A stretch of 64,000 nt of DNA, from the NCBI GenBank assembly GCA_040776985.1, contig JAXGZL010000001.1, forward strand, positions 186,001 to 250,000, in the 5' to 3' direction. The notes beneath the pieces are model-generated. The model was not told where the DNA came from, searched no databases, and saw only the letters and a program-made list of their open reading frames with translations. A program made the position numbers and the translations under genes. Positions 27,316-36,184 of the stretch are shown here, piece after piece. Source of the stretch: UBA6115 sp040776985. GTDB lineage: Bacteria > Bacillota > Clostridia > Christensenellales > Aristaeellaceae. How positions within the stretch are numbered: position 1 is the stretch's first letter; each line of letters begins with the position of its first letter.

Positions 27316-27343
27316 AAAAAAAGAAGCGCATTTTTAGCGCTTC
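27316..27343 (-). terminator. Terminator of the TRAP transporter operon
   Basis: On the minus strand GAAGCGC, a 7-base loop and GCGCTTC are followed by seven T residues, just after the permease stop. Confidence 0.9.
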
Positions 27344-27360
27344 CGCAATGTGAGGATATT

Positions 27361-29445
27361 TCAGGCCGCTTTTTTCTGCAGTTTCTGCCAGATCACCACC
27401 CCGGCCACCAGGGAGATGCCGATGATGTCGGTGTACAGGCCCGGAACGATCAGCGCCAGGCCGCCCCCCAGGGCCATGCCCTGCTGGATGATGTTCAGCC
27501 GGCTGTCCCAGTATTTTTCCACCGCCATGCCCACGCCAAACATGCCGATGAGGGCGGTGACCGCGATCAGCAGGATCTCATGCCACTGGGCGCTGAGCAT
27601 CAGCATCTGGGGGCTGTACACAAAGATGTAGGGCACCAGAAAGGCCGCGATGGCAAGCCGGGTGGCCTCCACCCCTGTCCTCAAGGGGTTTGATTTGGCG
27701 ATGGCGGAGCCCGCCATGGCCGCCAGGGCCACCGGCGGGGTGATGTCCGCGATAATGCCAAAGTAGAAGGTGAACAGATGGGCCGGAAGGATGGCCATCT
27801 GCGGGCTGATGGCCTGCAGGCCGCCATACACCTCCGGCAGGTAGGTGGCCAGGGCCCTGGCCACCACCGGCGCCATGATGGTGGAGGTGATCAGGTAGTT
27901 GGCGGTGGTGGGCACCCCCATGCCCAGGATGATGGAGGAGAACATGGTGAAAATCAGCAGCAGAATCAGGCTGCCCCCTGCCAGCAGGGTGAGGCCGGAG
28001 CCCATTTTAAGCCCGATGCCCGTCAGGGTGATCATGCCGGCGATGATGCCGGCCACGCCGCAGGCCAGGGCCACCCCCAGGATGGAGCGGGCGCCCGCCT
28101 CCAGCGCGTCCAGGTATTCCCGGGGCCGCAGCCCCTTGCTCTCCCTGATCACGGGGCCGATGGGCTTTTTCCTGGCCTTGGCAGCCAGCATCTGTACAAA
28201 GGTCTTCATATAGCCGCCCAGAATGGCGATGGCGATGCCGATCAGCGCCGCCACCGATGGGGTGAAGCCGGCGGCCAGCACATAGATGATGGCCACCAGG
28301 GGCAGGATCAGGTGCCCCCGGTCACGCAGCACCAGCAGGAGCTTGGGCATCTTGTCCTTGTCCATGCCTTTGAGGCCCTGCTTCTTGGCCTCCAGGTCCG
28401 TGACGATGTAGATGCCGGCAAAATAAAGCAGGGCCGGGATGATGGCCGCCTTGACCACCATGGAATAGGGCACGCCCACGGACTCCGCCATCAGGAAGGC
28501 AGCGGCCCCCATCACAGGCGGCATGATCTGACCGCCGGTGGAGGCGGCGGCTTCCACCGCTGCGGCAAACTCCGGCCGGTAGCCCAGGCGCTTCATCATG
28601 GGGATGGTGAAGGAGCCGGTGCCCACCGTGTTGGCCACGCTGGAGCCGGACACCGTGCCCTGAAGAGCGCTGGTGATGACCGCCACCTTGGCGGGGCCGC
28701 CCCTTTTGTTGCCGGTCAGCGCGTTTGACAGGTCAATGAAAAACTCGCCCACCCCGGTGCGCTCCAGAAAGGCGCCAAAGAGGATGAACAGGAAGATGAA
28801 GGTGGAACTGGCGCCGATGGGCGTGCCAAACACCCCCTCCTGGGTGTAGTACAGGTGCTTGATGATCTGCTCCACCCTGAAGCCCCGGTTGCTGAGAAAG
28901 CCGGGCATCTGCCGCCCGAAAAAGCCCACCAGCACAAAGAGGGTGGCGATGATCACAATGGGGATGCCCACCACCCGGCGGCAGGCCTCCATCAGCAGCA
29001 GGATGGCCACGCCCCCGATCAGGTACTGATAAGGGAGGATGCTGTTCTGCCTGACAATCTGGCCAAAAAAGACCACCGGATACAGGAACAGCGCCAGGGA
29101 CACAAGCCCCAGCATCAGGTCATAAATGGGCAGCCTGTCCTTGCTGCCATGCCGCCTGGTGGGGTAGAGGAAATAAGCCAGCATCACCACGATGCCCAGG
29201 TGCAGCGGGCGCATGTGGGTGCTGGGGATGATGTACCAGGTGCTGTACAGCTGAAAGAGGGAGAACAGCACACAGATGGCGGTGATGATCAGCCCCCGCT
29301 TTCCGGAAAGCACGCGGAAGGCGCTTTCCCGGTCCAGCTTGCTGATGATCTGGCGGATTTCCTCCTGGTCCACCTGGTGGAGGTCCTCCTGGTTCTGCTC
29401 GGGGGAGGGGTTTGGTATCTGCTTATCCTGTGGGTTTTCTGTCAT
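27361..29445 (-). CDS. TRAP transporter fused permease (TAXI type)
   Basis: The 694-residue protein is a fused TRAP permease: small (DctQ-like) and large (DctM-like) subunits in one chain, as in TRAP-TAXI systems. Many membrane helices are visible. TAXI-type core segments include GGPAKVAVITSALQGTVSGSSVANTVGTGSFTIP and the mirror segment MGVPTTANYLITS. The cytoplasmic N-terminus is Glu/Gln rich. The ATG at 29445 is preferred to a TTG directly before it; AGGAG lies upstream. It works with the binding protein encoded just upstream, using an ion gradient to import an unidentified organic acid such as glutamate or a dicarboxylate. Confidence 0.93.
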   Translation of the reverse strand: MTENPQDKQIPNPSPEQNQEDLHQVDQEEIRQIISKLDRESAFRVLSGKRGLIITAICVLFSLFQLYSTWYIIPSTHMRPLHLGIVVMLAYFLYPTRRHGSKDRLPIYDLMLGLVSLALFLYPVVFFGQIVRQNSILPYQYLIGGVAILLLMEACRRVVGIPIVIIATLFVLVGFFGRQMPGFLSNRGFRVEQIIKHLYYTQEGVFGTPIGASSTFIFLFILFGAFLERTGVGEFFIDLSNALTGNKRGGPAKVAVITSALQGTVSGSSVANTVGTGSFTIPMMKRLGYRPEFAAAVEAAASTGGQIMPPVMGAAAFLMAESVGVPYSMVVKAAIIPALLYFAGIYIVTDLEAKKQGLKGMDKDKMPKLLLVLRDRGHLILPLVAIIYVLAAGFTPSVAALIGIAIAILGGYMKTFVQMLAAKARKKPIGPVIRESKGLRPREYLDALEAGARSILGVALACGVAGIIAGMITLTGIGLKMGSGLTLLAGGSLILLLIFTMFSSIILGMGVPTTANYLITSTIMAPVVARALATYLPEVYGGLQAISPQMAILPAHLFTFYFGIIADITPPVALAAMAGSAIAKSNPLRTGVEATRLAIAAFLVPYIFVYSPQMLMLSAQWHEILLIAVTALIGMFGVGMAVEKYWDSRLNIIQQGMALGGGLALIVPGLYTDIIGISLVAGVVIWQKLQKKAA

Positions 29446-29465
29446 CAATTCACTCCTGCGGGATA

Positions 29466-29494
29466 CAAAACCCCGGGCGGGAGACCGCCCGGGG
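29466..29494 (-). terminator. Attenuating hairpin between TRAP binding protein and permease
   Basis: A 10-bp perfect GC stem (CCCCGGGCGG / CCGCCCGGGG, 4-5 base loop) followed by TTTTG on the minus strand lies between the two genes. It could end most transcripts after the binding protein, leaving fewer permease transcripts, or protect the upstream mRNA. Confidence 0.75.
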
Positions 29495-29507
29495 CCTGAA
29501 GGTCAAC

Positions 29508-30455
29508 TTACTTCAGCAGGCCAATCTCCTTGAAATAGCGCTCTGCCCCCGGGTGGAAGGGCACCGGAATGCCCTGGATGGCAAACTCAGCGCTGATAAA
29601 CTCCTTCTTGGCGTGGGTCATCTCGTCCTTGTGCTCAAAGAGCACCTTGGTCATCTCATACACCAGGTCATCCGGCAGGTCCTTGCGGCAAATCAGCACC
29701 GCGTTCATGGAGGGAACGGTCACCGCTTCCTTGATGCCCTTATAGGTATCGGCGGGCACCTCATAGGGCACATAGAAGCTGTACTTCTCCTGCAGGGCCT
29801 TCATCTGGTCCTCTTCCAGGCCGATCAGGCGCACTTCCTGGCGGCTGGCCACGTCCATGATGGCGGGGTTGGGAAGGCCCGCGGTGATGAAGAAGGCATC
29901 CAGCTGACGGTTCTGGAAGGAGGTGGCGGACTCGTCAAAGCTCAGGTGCTGGGGCTGGATGTCCTCCAGGGTGAGGCCCGCCATTTCCAGCAGCTGCACG
30001 GCGTTGAAATACACGCCAGAGCCAACCGCGCCCACGGACACCTTTTTGCCCTTCAGGTCGCCGATGGTCTTCACATCAGAATCCGCCGCCACCACCACCT
30101 GCACCAGTTCCGGGTACAGGGAGCCGATGGCCACAAAGGAATCAATCACCTCGCCGTTGAAAAAGTCCTTGTCCCCGGCATAGGCGTAGTACATCACGTC
30201 GTTTTGCACCAGGCCCAGCTCCGCCTCGCTGCCGTTCATCTTGATGATGTTGTCCTTGGAGCCGCCGCTGGACTGGACGGACACATCCAGGCCTTCAATG
30301 TGCTTCATCCACAGGGCGCCGATTTCCCCGCCCAGGGGATAGTAGGTGCCGGCGGTGCCGCCGGTGGTGATGCCCACCGGATCCCAGGCAGCCAGGGCCG
30401 GCAGGGCAGCCAGCATCAGAGCGCAGGCAAGGAAAAGAGCGATGGTTTTTTTCAT
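29508..30455 (-). CDS. TAXI-family TRAP transporter solute-binding protein
   Basis: This 315-residue exported protein has a signal peptide (MKKTIALFLACALMLAALPA). TTGGTAGTYYPLGGEIGALW, QNDVMYYA, VGAVGSGVYFNA and FFITAGLPNPAI are hallmarks of TAXI (TRAP-associated extracytoplasmic immunogenic) binding proteins. It captures the substrate outside the membrane and delivers it to the fused permease encoded downstream. The ribosome binding site is AAAGGAG. The ligand is unknown; characterised TAXI proteins bind glutamate or other small acids. Confidence 0.94.
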   Translation of the reverse strand: MKKTIALFLACALMLAALPALAAWDPVGITTGGTAGTYYPLGGEIGALWMKHIEGLDVSVQSSGGSKDNIIKMNGSEAELGLVQNDVMYYAYAGDKDFFNGEVIDSFVAIGSLYPELVQVVVAADSDVKTIGDLKGKKVSVGAVGSGVYFNAVQLLEMAGLTLEDIQPQHLSFDESATSFQNRQLDAFFITAGLPNPAIMDVASRQEVRLIGLEEDQMKALQEKYSFYVPYEVPADTYKGIKEAVTVPSMNAVLICRKDLPDDLVYEMTKVLFEHKDEMTHAKKEFISAEFAIQGIPVPFHPGAERYFKEIGLLK

Positions 30456-30643
30456 GGTTTCAGTCTCCTTTCAGGTCTGGGATTCTGGAAAGGGCAATGA
30501 CCCTTTGTCCTTTTTCGGGGTGTGGTTTAAGGTTTTGTCAGACTGGAAAAAGCGCAATAAAGATAATGGTCATCAGGGAAAGTGACTTGATGAAATGGTA
30601 ACACGCGCCTGGGCGCCTGTCAATTTGAGGGAGGTGAATAAAC

Positions 30644-30667
30644 GAAAAAAGTGCGAATGGCCCGCAC
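30644..30667 (-). terminator. Terminator of the alanyl-tRNA editing gene
   Basis: On the minus strand GTGCG, a 7-base loop and CGCAC are followed by TTTTTT, directly after the stop codon region. Confidence 0.8.
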
Positions 30668-30671
30668 GGTA

Positions 30672-31883
30672 TTATGCCATCAGTTTCGCTGCCTGATGAT
30701 GGGCCTGGCTGTCCCGGGCGGCCCCCCGGGCGAAATGGGGCCTGCCCCCGCCCCGGATACCCACCTGGCGCATCAGGGCGGACAGGTCTGCCCCTTCCCC
30801 CTCTCCCCTGGCAAAGGTGTACAGGGTCATCTCCCCCTGGGGGGCTGACAGCAGGGCAATCACCCCGTCCTGCTCTGACAGGGCGCTGGCCAGGGCGTCC
30901 AGGGCGGGGGCCTCCGCCTCGGTCAACTCAGCCACCACCAGGCGGCCGCCCCCGGGCAGGGCCCTGGCCTCCGCCAGCAGGGCGGGCAGGTGGGACAGGG
31001 CCAGGTCCCGGCGCAGCGTGTTGATGGCCGTACCCTGTTCATTCATTTTCGCCAGGGTGTCCTGCAGGGCAGCCGGCACCTGGTCCAGGGGCGTGTTCAG
31101 CAGGCTGGAGGCCTGGTCCAGGGCCTCATAGCAGGCCTGGTAATGCCTGGCAGCCCTGAGGCCGCAGAGGAAAAACAGGCGCAGCTTGCCCCGGGCGCTT
31201 TGATCCCGCAGGATTTTCACCACCCCCGCCTGGGATGTTCTGGTCAGGTGGGTGCCGCCGCAGGCAACGCCTTCGTAATCGCCCATCAGCACCACCCGGG
31301 TGTCCTCATGCTGCCCTGGCTGCTTGCGCAGGGGCAGGGTTTTCAGCTCATCCGCATCCGGGAAATAGCATCTGATGGGGTCGTCCCGGGCGATGACCTC
31401 GTTGGCCAGGCGCTCGATCTCCTTCAGTTTCTCCCGGGGCAGGCGCAGCTGCCCCTCAGGCATGGTGATGTCAATGCTGGACTCCGTCTGCCCGATGTGC
31501 AGGCCATGGACATAGCCCCCGGCCAGCTTCCAGACGCAGAAGGCCAGAATATGCTCCCCGGTGTGCTGCTGCATGTGGTCATGGCGGCGGGCCCAGTCCA
31601 GGCTGCCGGCCAGCTGATCCCCCGGACGCGGTTCCGCTGTCCCCGGCTCAGCCTTGATCCGGTGCCAGACCTGCCCCTTTTCATCGCTTTGGGTATCGGT
31701 CACCCGGTAAGTCGCGTCAGCGCCCGCCAGCTGGCCCCAGTCCCCCGGCTGGCCGCCCCCTTCCGGATAAAAGGCGGACTGGGACAGCCGGACCCAGAGG
31801 CATTCCCCCTCTGCTTTCACGGCTTCCACCGCCGCCTCAAAGGTTTTTAAAAAAGGATCCTGATAGTACAGCCTGTTCTTCAT
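30672..31883 (-). CDS. Alanyl-tRNA editing protein with DHHA1 domain (AlaX-like)
   Basis: The 403-residue protein resembles the editing and C-terminal parts of AlaRS without the catalytic domain. It hydrolyses mischarged Ser- or Gly-tRNA-Ala. YPEGGGQPGDWG (39-50), the zinc ligands His107 and His111 in MQQHTGEHIL, and CGGTHLTRTSQ are the editing-site motifs; a DHHA1-like domain with GGGRPHFARGAA ends the protein. The start at 31883 follows GGGAGGT; the longer upstream frame is not credible. It diverges from ireB, exactly where alaS is found in many Firmicutes. Confidence 0.92.
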   Translation of the reverse strand: MKNRLYYQDPFLKTFEAAVEAVKAEGECLWVRLSQSAFYPEGGGQPGDWGQLAGADATYRVTDTQSDEKGQVWHRIKAEPGTAEPRPGDQLAGSLDWARRHDHMQQHTGEHILAFCVWKLAGGYVHGLHIGQTESSIDITMPEGQLRLPREKLKEIERLANEVIARDDPIRCYFPDADELKTLPLRKQPGQHEDTRVVLMGDYEGVACGGTHLTRTSQAGVVKILRDQSARGKLRLFFLCGLRAARHYQACYEALDQASSLLNTPLDQVPAALQDTLAKMNEQGTAINTLRRDLALSHLPALLAEARALPGGGRLVVAELTEAEAPALDALASALSEQDGVIALLSAPQGEMTLYTFARGEGEGADLSALMRQVGIRGGGRPHFARGAARDSQAHHQAAKLMA

Positions 31884-31949
31884 CCTTCGCACCTCCCGGA
31901 CCTTCACAGTATAGCATGGATCGGGCAGCGGAAAAGACGGTGAAATGCC

Positions 31950-31977
31950 TTGATGTTTGAACTGATTCATGTATAAT
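31950..31977 (+). promoter_or_regulatory. Promoter of ireB-ruvX-DUF1292
   Basis: TTGATG (31950-31955), a 16-bp spacer and TATAAT (31972-31977), 21 bp before the ireB start. Confidence 0.75.
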
Positions 31978-31998
31978 AAAGAAAAAGGAGGCGCGCCT

Positions 31999-32265
31999 AT
32001 GACAGAGGGCTTCGGAACAACCAAAATTCTCCCCCTGGGGAGCGACAGCAGCACCGCTGCCGGCATCCTGCAGCACGTGTTTCAGGCCCTGACGCAAAAG
32101 GGCTATGATCCGGCTGCGCAGCTGGTGGGCTACCTGATGACCGGGGATCCCACCTACATCACCAGCCACGGCAACGCCAGGAACCTCATCACCCGCCTGG
32201 AGCGGGACGAGGTGCTGGAAGAGCTGGTGCGCCAGTATTTCAGCGGGAACGAGAGCCAGGCTTGA
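31999..32265 (+). CDS. ireB: IreB (UPF0297) regulatory protein
   Basis: The 88-residue protein is a member of the UPF0297/IreB family, a target of the IreK Ser/Thr kinase that modulates cephalosporin tolerance in Enterococcus. Conserved blocks: ILQHVFQALTQKGYDP, QLVGYLMTGDPTYITSH, NARNLITRLERDEVLEEL. A Thr-rich N-terminus, which carries the phospho-sites in the characterised protein, is present (FGTTK). The start at 31999 follows AAAAAGGAG. It is followed with a 4-bp overlap by ruvX and then a DUF1292 gene, the standard Firmicutes order. Confidence 0.93.
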   Translation: MTEGFGTTKILPLGSDSSTAAGILQHVFQALTQKGYDPAAQLVGYLMTGDPTYITSHGNARNLITRLERDEVLEELVRQYFSGNESQA

Positions 32266-32678
32266 AGCTGCTGGGGCTTGACTATGGCAACAGCCGCATC
32301 GGCGTGGCTGTTGGCGATGCCAAAACCAGGTATGTCAAACCCCACAGCTTTTTTCGTCATCAGGGCTGGGGGCCCGACGTGAAAAGGGTCCAGCAGTTGA
32401 TGGCAGAGACGGGGGCCAGCGCCGTGGTGCTGGGCCTGCCCCGCAACATGGACGGCAGCCTGGGCCCCCAGGCCCAGGAAACGATGGGCTTTGGCAAACG
32501 CCTGGAGGAGGCGGGCATCCCCCTCTTCTACCAGGATGAGCGCCTGAGCAGTTTTGAGGCGGAGGAGGCCTTGCAGGCCTCCGGCCTTAACAGCCGCCAG
32601 ATCAGGGACAAGGTGGACCAGACCGCTGCCTGCCTGATTCTGACACGCTACCTTGACAGCCACGGGTATAATACTTAG
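32262..32678 (+). CDS. ruvX: RuvX/YqgF Holliday junction resolvase-like nuclease
   Basis: The 138-residue protein has the RNase H-like YqgF fold: LGLDYGNSRIGVAVGD at the N-terminus with the first catalytic Asp, VVLGLPRNMDGSLG, the second acidic motif DERLSSFEAEEAL, and KVDQTAACLIL with the last Asp. The family is tied to 16S rRNA 5'-end maturation and possibly to recombination. The start is a TTG at 32262 overlapping the ireB stop (TTGA), so translation is coupled. Just past the stop a hairpin (CAGTGCGTCGG / CCGACG..CACTG, 32680-32708) lies before the next gene; it has no T-run. Confidence 0.92.
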   Translation: MKLLGLDYGNSRIGVAVGDAKTRYVKPHSFFRHQGWGPDVKRVQQLMAETGASAVVLGLPRNMDGSLGPQAQETMGFGKRLEEAGIPLFYQDERLSSFEAEEALQASGLNSRQIRDKVDQTAACLILTRYLDSHGYNT

Positions 32679-32732
32679 ACAGTGCGTCGGATCAACCGAC
32701 GGACACTGCCACAACAAGGAGGAGGGAACAAG

Positions 32733-33074
32733 ATGGCCAATGACAAAAACCTGCAGCCGCAAGAGGAAATGATTGAAGAGGAACTGCTGCTGGAAGATGA
32801 TGAGGACAGCAACCTGGTGGAGTTGACGGACGAAGACGGCAACGTGGCCCAGTTCGAATACCTGGACACCGTGGAGCACAAGGGCGAAAGCTATGTGGTG
32901 TTCATGGCGGTGGAAGAAGACGAGGATGAGGACGAGGAAGGCGAAGTGGTCATCCTAAAAATCGCCCAGGACGACAAGGGCGAGGACATCTATGTCACCA
33001 TCGAGGATGATGACCTGGTGGAAGAAGTCTTTGAAAAGTTCATGGAAGGCCTGAGCGAGGAAGACGAGGACTGA
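32733..33074 (+). CDS. DUF1292-domain protein (YrzB-like)
   Basis: The 113-residue, extremely acidic protein has the DUF1292 core (VELTDEDGNVAQFEYLDTVEHKG is the conserved start; then YVVFMAVEE and VVILKI). An acidic N-terminal arm and an acidic tail flank it. Its function is unknown, but it is nearly always encoded after ireB and ruvX. The start at 32733 follows AAGGAGGAGG; an upstream start at 32682 lacks a site. A strong terminator follows, ending the operon. Confidence 0.9.
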   Translation: MANDKNLQPQEEMIEEELLLEDDEDSNLVELTDEDGNVAQFEYLDTVEHKGESYVVFMAVEEDEDEDEEGEVVILKIAQDDKGEDIYVTIEDDDLVEEVFEKFMEGLSEEDED

Positions 33075-33091
33075 ACCGGCTGATTCCTATC

Positions 33092-33122
33092 AACGGGGAA
33101 GCGTTCTGCTTCCCCGTTTTTT
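33092..33122 (+). terminator. Terminator of the ireB operon
   Basis: AACGGGGAAGC, a 5-base loop and GCTTCCCCGTT are followed by a run of T. The hairpin sits between convergent genes. Confidence 0.9.
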
Positions 33123-33962
33123 CTATGCCTTTCGGGCCTTGACCACCCCGTAGACGCTGACGCTTAAAATCACCAGGGCCGCTCCCAGAATGGAATAAAG
33201 CCCCGGGTTCTCCCCCAGGAAGATAAAGGTCCACAAAGGGTTCAGCACCGGCTCCACATTGGCCACGATGGAAGCGGTAACCGGGTGCACCGTTGTCCTC
33301 ATGCCGGCGGTGAAGAAGGAATAGCCGGCCGCCAGGCAGATCCCCATGGCCAGCACCGCCAGCAGCGCCCGGGGGTCCACCACAAAGTCCCGGTCCAGTG
33401 GAATGGTGAACAAAAACAGGGTGCAGAGCAGGTTGCCCAGGAAGGTGTAGTTCATGGGGTCGGTTCCCGGGATCCGGGCGGCGAAAAACACCAGGGCGAA
33501 GGTGAAGGCGGTGAACAGGGCGATGCTGTCCCCCAGCAGGTTGCCCCGGCCAAAGCCGCCCACAAAGCACAGCAGCACCCCGCCCAGGGTCAAAAGGCTG
33601 GCAAGGATGTCCAGTTTGCCCGGCTTCTGCCCCCAGACCAGCCAGCAGCCAAAAATCACCACAATGGGCATGGCGTACTGCAGCACAATGGCGTTGGCGG
33701 CGGTGGTCAGTTTATTGGCGACGATAAATAGGGTGGAGGTGGTTGTCACCCCGATGGCGCCCAGCCAGGTGCCCTGGTCAAAGGTGGGTTTGAAGCTGCC
33801 CCGGGAGAGGCCAAGGACGATGGTGGTGATCAGGGCCCTTGCTCCCACCAGGGAAAAGGGGCCCCAGGGCGCCCATTTGGACAGCACCCCGGCAAAGCTC
33901 CAGGCGACGCTGGCCAACATGATCAAAACCGCTCCCCTGCCCTGGCTGTTCCCGCCCTCCAT
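33123..33962 (-). CDS. EamA-family (DMT) transporter
   Basis: The 279-residue protein has ten predicted membrane helices in two EamA repeats: repeat one begins LIMLASVAWSFAGVLSKWA, and repeat two contains ASIVANVEPVLNPLWTFIFLGE, the classical EamA end motif. Drug/metabolite transporters of this kind export amino acids or other metabolites; the substrate is unknown. The start at 33962 follows GGGAGGT; a start at 34019 is less likely. It converges on the DUF1292 gene and diverges from the nitroreductase gene. Confidence 0.9.
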   Translation of the reverse strand: MEGGNSQGRGAVLIMLASVAWSFAGVLSKWAPWGPFSLVGARALITTIVLGLSRGSFKPTFDQGTWLGAIGVTTTSTLFIVANKLTTAANAIVLQYAMPIVVIFGCWLVWGQKPGKLDILASLLTLGGVLLCFVGGFGRGNLLGDSIALFTAFTFALVFFAARIPGTDPMNYTFLGNLLCTLFLFTIPLDRDFVVDPRALLAVLAMGICLAAGYSFFTAGMRTTVHPVTASIVANVEPVLNPLWTFIFLGENPGLYSILGAALVILSVSVYGVVKARKA

Positions 33963-34131
33963 GTCAACCTCCCGCCCCTTCATCAGGGGGATCATAGCAC
34001 TGATGAAAGGCGGCTTCAACGCATGCCCGCATTTTCTCTGTCTCTTTGCTCTGACAACCTCCGCCCTTTCTTTTTCCCCGCTTTCTGCTAAAATGGAAGG
34101 GCAGTTTATAGAAGATGAAAGGAGCAGGCGG

Positions 34132-34899
34132 ATGTCACAGCCTCCCTGGGCAGGGTTTTACCGGCTGACACAGCTTAGGCGCTGGCAGAATGCCATCCCC
34201 CAGCGCTTCAGCTGCCGTGCGTTTTCAGCGCCGGCGGATGTGTCCCAATTGGCGGCGCTCAACTACACCGCCCAGCGGGTCTGCCTGCCCGGCGTCCGGA
34301 TCGCCATCTCCTCCCAGGAGGCGGAGCGCATGGTGGTGAATGTGCCCCTATTCCCAAAGTTTGAGGGCGTGGCCCATTACGCGGTGCTGATGGCAAGAAG
34401 GGATCTTCCCCAGACCAGGATCCTGACGGGCATCTCCGGCGAGGCCTTTGTGCTGGAGGCCATGCACCAGGGGGTGGCCAGCTGCTGGATGGCGGGCAAT
34501 TTCCGGCGCAGCCTGGCGGCTGCCCTGTGCCGGGAGGAGGAGCAGGTGATGGCTGTCCTGCCCCTGGGCCAGCCCCGGGATCCCCATGGCGCCAGGCAAC
34601 GCCAGCGCAAGGATTTGGGCGCCCTGTGCCAGGATGACCCTGCCGCCTGGCCCCACTGGGCCTATGTGGCGGCGGAGGCGGTGCGCAAGGCCCCTTCCGC
34701 CATGAACCGGCAGCCCTGGCGCATGAGCTTTACCGGCAACACCCTGCAGTTGTCCTCCAGGCCCTTTGGCAGCCTGGATGACGGCATCGCCATCCTGCAC
34801 CTGGAGGCCGCCACCTATGCCTGCCAGAAAACCTGGCGATACAGCCAGGACGGAAAGAGCGTGCTGCTCACCGCAGAGGAAAACCATGAGCCTGTTTGA
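34132..34899 (+). CDS. Nitroreductase-family protein
   Basis: The 255-residue protein matches the putative TM nitroreductase group. RFSCRAFSAPAD near the start binds FMN phosphate; HYAVLMARRD, AFVLEAMHQGVASCWMAG and VMAVLPLGQP are conserved blocks; the C-terminal half has RKAPSAMNRQPWRM and a DDGIAILHLEAA segment. Such two-part nitroreductases use FMN to reduce nitro or quinone compounds, or are redox sensors; the physiological substrate is not known. The start at 34132 follows AAAGGAG. It overlaps rarA by 14 bp, so the two are probably co-transcribed. Confidence 0.87.
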   Translation: MSQPPWAGFYRLTQLRRWQNAIPQRFSCRAFSAPADVSQLAALNYTAQRVCLPGVRIAISSQEAERMVVNVPLFPKFEGVAHYAVLMARRDLPQTRILTGISGEAFVLEAMHQGVASCWMAGNFRRSLAAALCREEEQVMAVLPLGQPRDPHGARQRQRKDLGALCQDDPAAWPHWAYVAAEAVRKAPSAMNRQPWRMSFTGNTLQLSSRPFGSLDDGIAILHLEAATYACQKTWRYSQDGKSVLLTAEENHEPV

Positions 34900-36184
34900 C
34901 CTGATGAACGAAAACAAGCGCCCCCTGGCTGACCGGATGCGCCCCCGAAACCTGGACGAGTTTCTGGGGCAAAAGCATCTGGTGGGCAAGGGGCGTCTGC
35001 TGCGCCGCGCCATTGAGGCGGATCAGCTGACCAGCAGCATCTTTTATGGCCCCCCCGGTTCCGGAAAAACCACCCTGGCCTATGTGATCTCCCAGTCCAC
35101 CAGGGCCGCCTTTGTACGCCTCAACGCCGTCACCGCCGGGGTGGCGGATGTGCGGGAGGTGATCAAGGAAGCCAGGGACCGCCGGCAGATGCAGGGGCAG
35201 AGCACCTATCTGCTGTTGGATGAATGCCACCGCTGGAACAAGGCCCAGTCAGACTCCATCCTGCCCGCCATCGAGTCCGGGGACATCCGTTTCATCGGCT
35301 CCACCACGGAAAACCCCATGATCGCCATGACCCCCGCCATCCTCAGCCGCTGCCGGCTGTTTGAACTCTACCGGCTTCAGGATGAGGATGTGAGGGAGGC
35401 GCTGCTTTTCGCCATCAGGGACACGGAGCGGGGCCTGGGCCAGATGAATGTGAGGGTTGAGGAAGAGGCCCTCACCCACTGGGTGCAGGTGGCCTCGGGG
35501 GACGCCCGCACTGCCCTGAACGCCCTGGAGCTGGCCGTCCTCACCACCCCCACCACAGCGGGCGAAATCCTGATCACAAAGGAAATCGCCGAGGACAGCA
35601 TCCAGAAGCCGGTAATCCGGGTGGATGAAACACTGTACTACGACATGCTTTCCGCCTTCTGCAAAAGCCTCAGGGGCTCTGACCCTGACGCGGCGCTGCT
35701 GTGGATGTCAAGGCTGCTGTATGCCGGCTGTGACCCCCGACTGATCCTGCGCCGGATCATCGCCCACGCCAGCGAGGATGTGGGCCTGGCGGACCCCCAG
35801 GCCCTGGTTCAGGCGGTGTCCGCCGCCAAGGCGCTGGAAACAGTGGGCATGCCGGAAGGGCGGCTGGCCCTTTCCCAGGCTGTGGTCTATCTGTGCATGG
35901 CGCCCAAGTCCAACAGCGTCTATCTGGCCATGGCAAGGGCCCAGGCGGACGCGGAACAGGGGCAGCTGGGGGAGGTGCCCCTGGCCCTGCGGGACACCCA
36001 CTACCAGGGCGCCAGCAAGCTGGGCAACGGGGAGGGCTATCTCTACCCCCATGATTTCCCCGGCCACTGGGTGAAGCAAAGCTATCTGCCCACCGGTTTG
36101 GAGAACATCTCCTACTACAGCCCGGGGAAGCTGGGCTTTGAAGCGGGGCTTAAAAAGCGGAAAGAAGGAAACGATGGACCGTAG
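34886..36184 (+). CDS. rarA: Replication-associated recombination protein A (RarA/MgsA)
   Basis: The 432-residue AAA+ ATPase acts at stalled replication forks and is related to clamp loaders. LADRMRPRNLDEFLGQKHL opens the protein; Walker A is GPPGSGKTT, Walker B LLLDECHRW (Cys where many have Ile), and sensor-1 IGSTTENP. The C-terminal tetramerisation domain has YAGCDPRLILRRIIAHASEDVG and ends with YLPHD-like residues and YYSPGKLGFE. The start at 34886 overlaps the nitroreductase end; the longer frame upstream is not coding. The next gene overlaps it by 11 bp. Confidence 0.94.
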   Translation: MSLFDLMNENKRPLADRMRPRNLDEFLGQKHLVGKGRLLRRAIEADQLTSSIFYGPPGSGKTTLAYVISQSTRAAFVRLNAVTAGVADVREVIKEARDRRQMQGQSTYLLLDECHRWNKAQSDSILPAIESGDIRFIGSTTENPMIAMTPAILSRCRLFELYRLQDEDVREALLFAIRDTERGLGQMNVRVEEEALTHWVQVASGDARTALNALELAVLTTPTTAGEILITKEIAEDSIQKPVIRVDETLYYDMLSAFCKSLRGSDPDAALLWMSRLLYAGCDPRLILRRIIAHASEDVGLADPQALVQAVSAAKALETVGMPEGRLALSQAVVYLCMAPKSNSVYLAMARAQADAEQGQLGEVPLALRDTHYQGASKLGNGEGYLYPHDFPGHWVKQSYLPTGLENISYYSPGKLGFEAGLKKRKEGNDGP

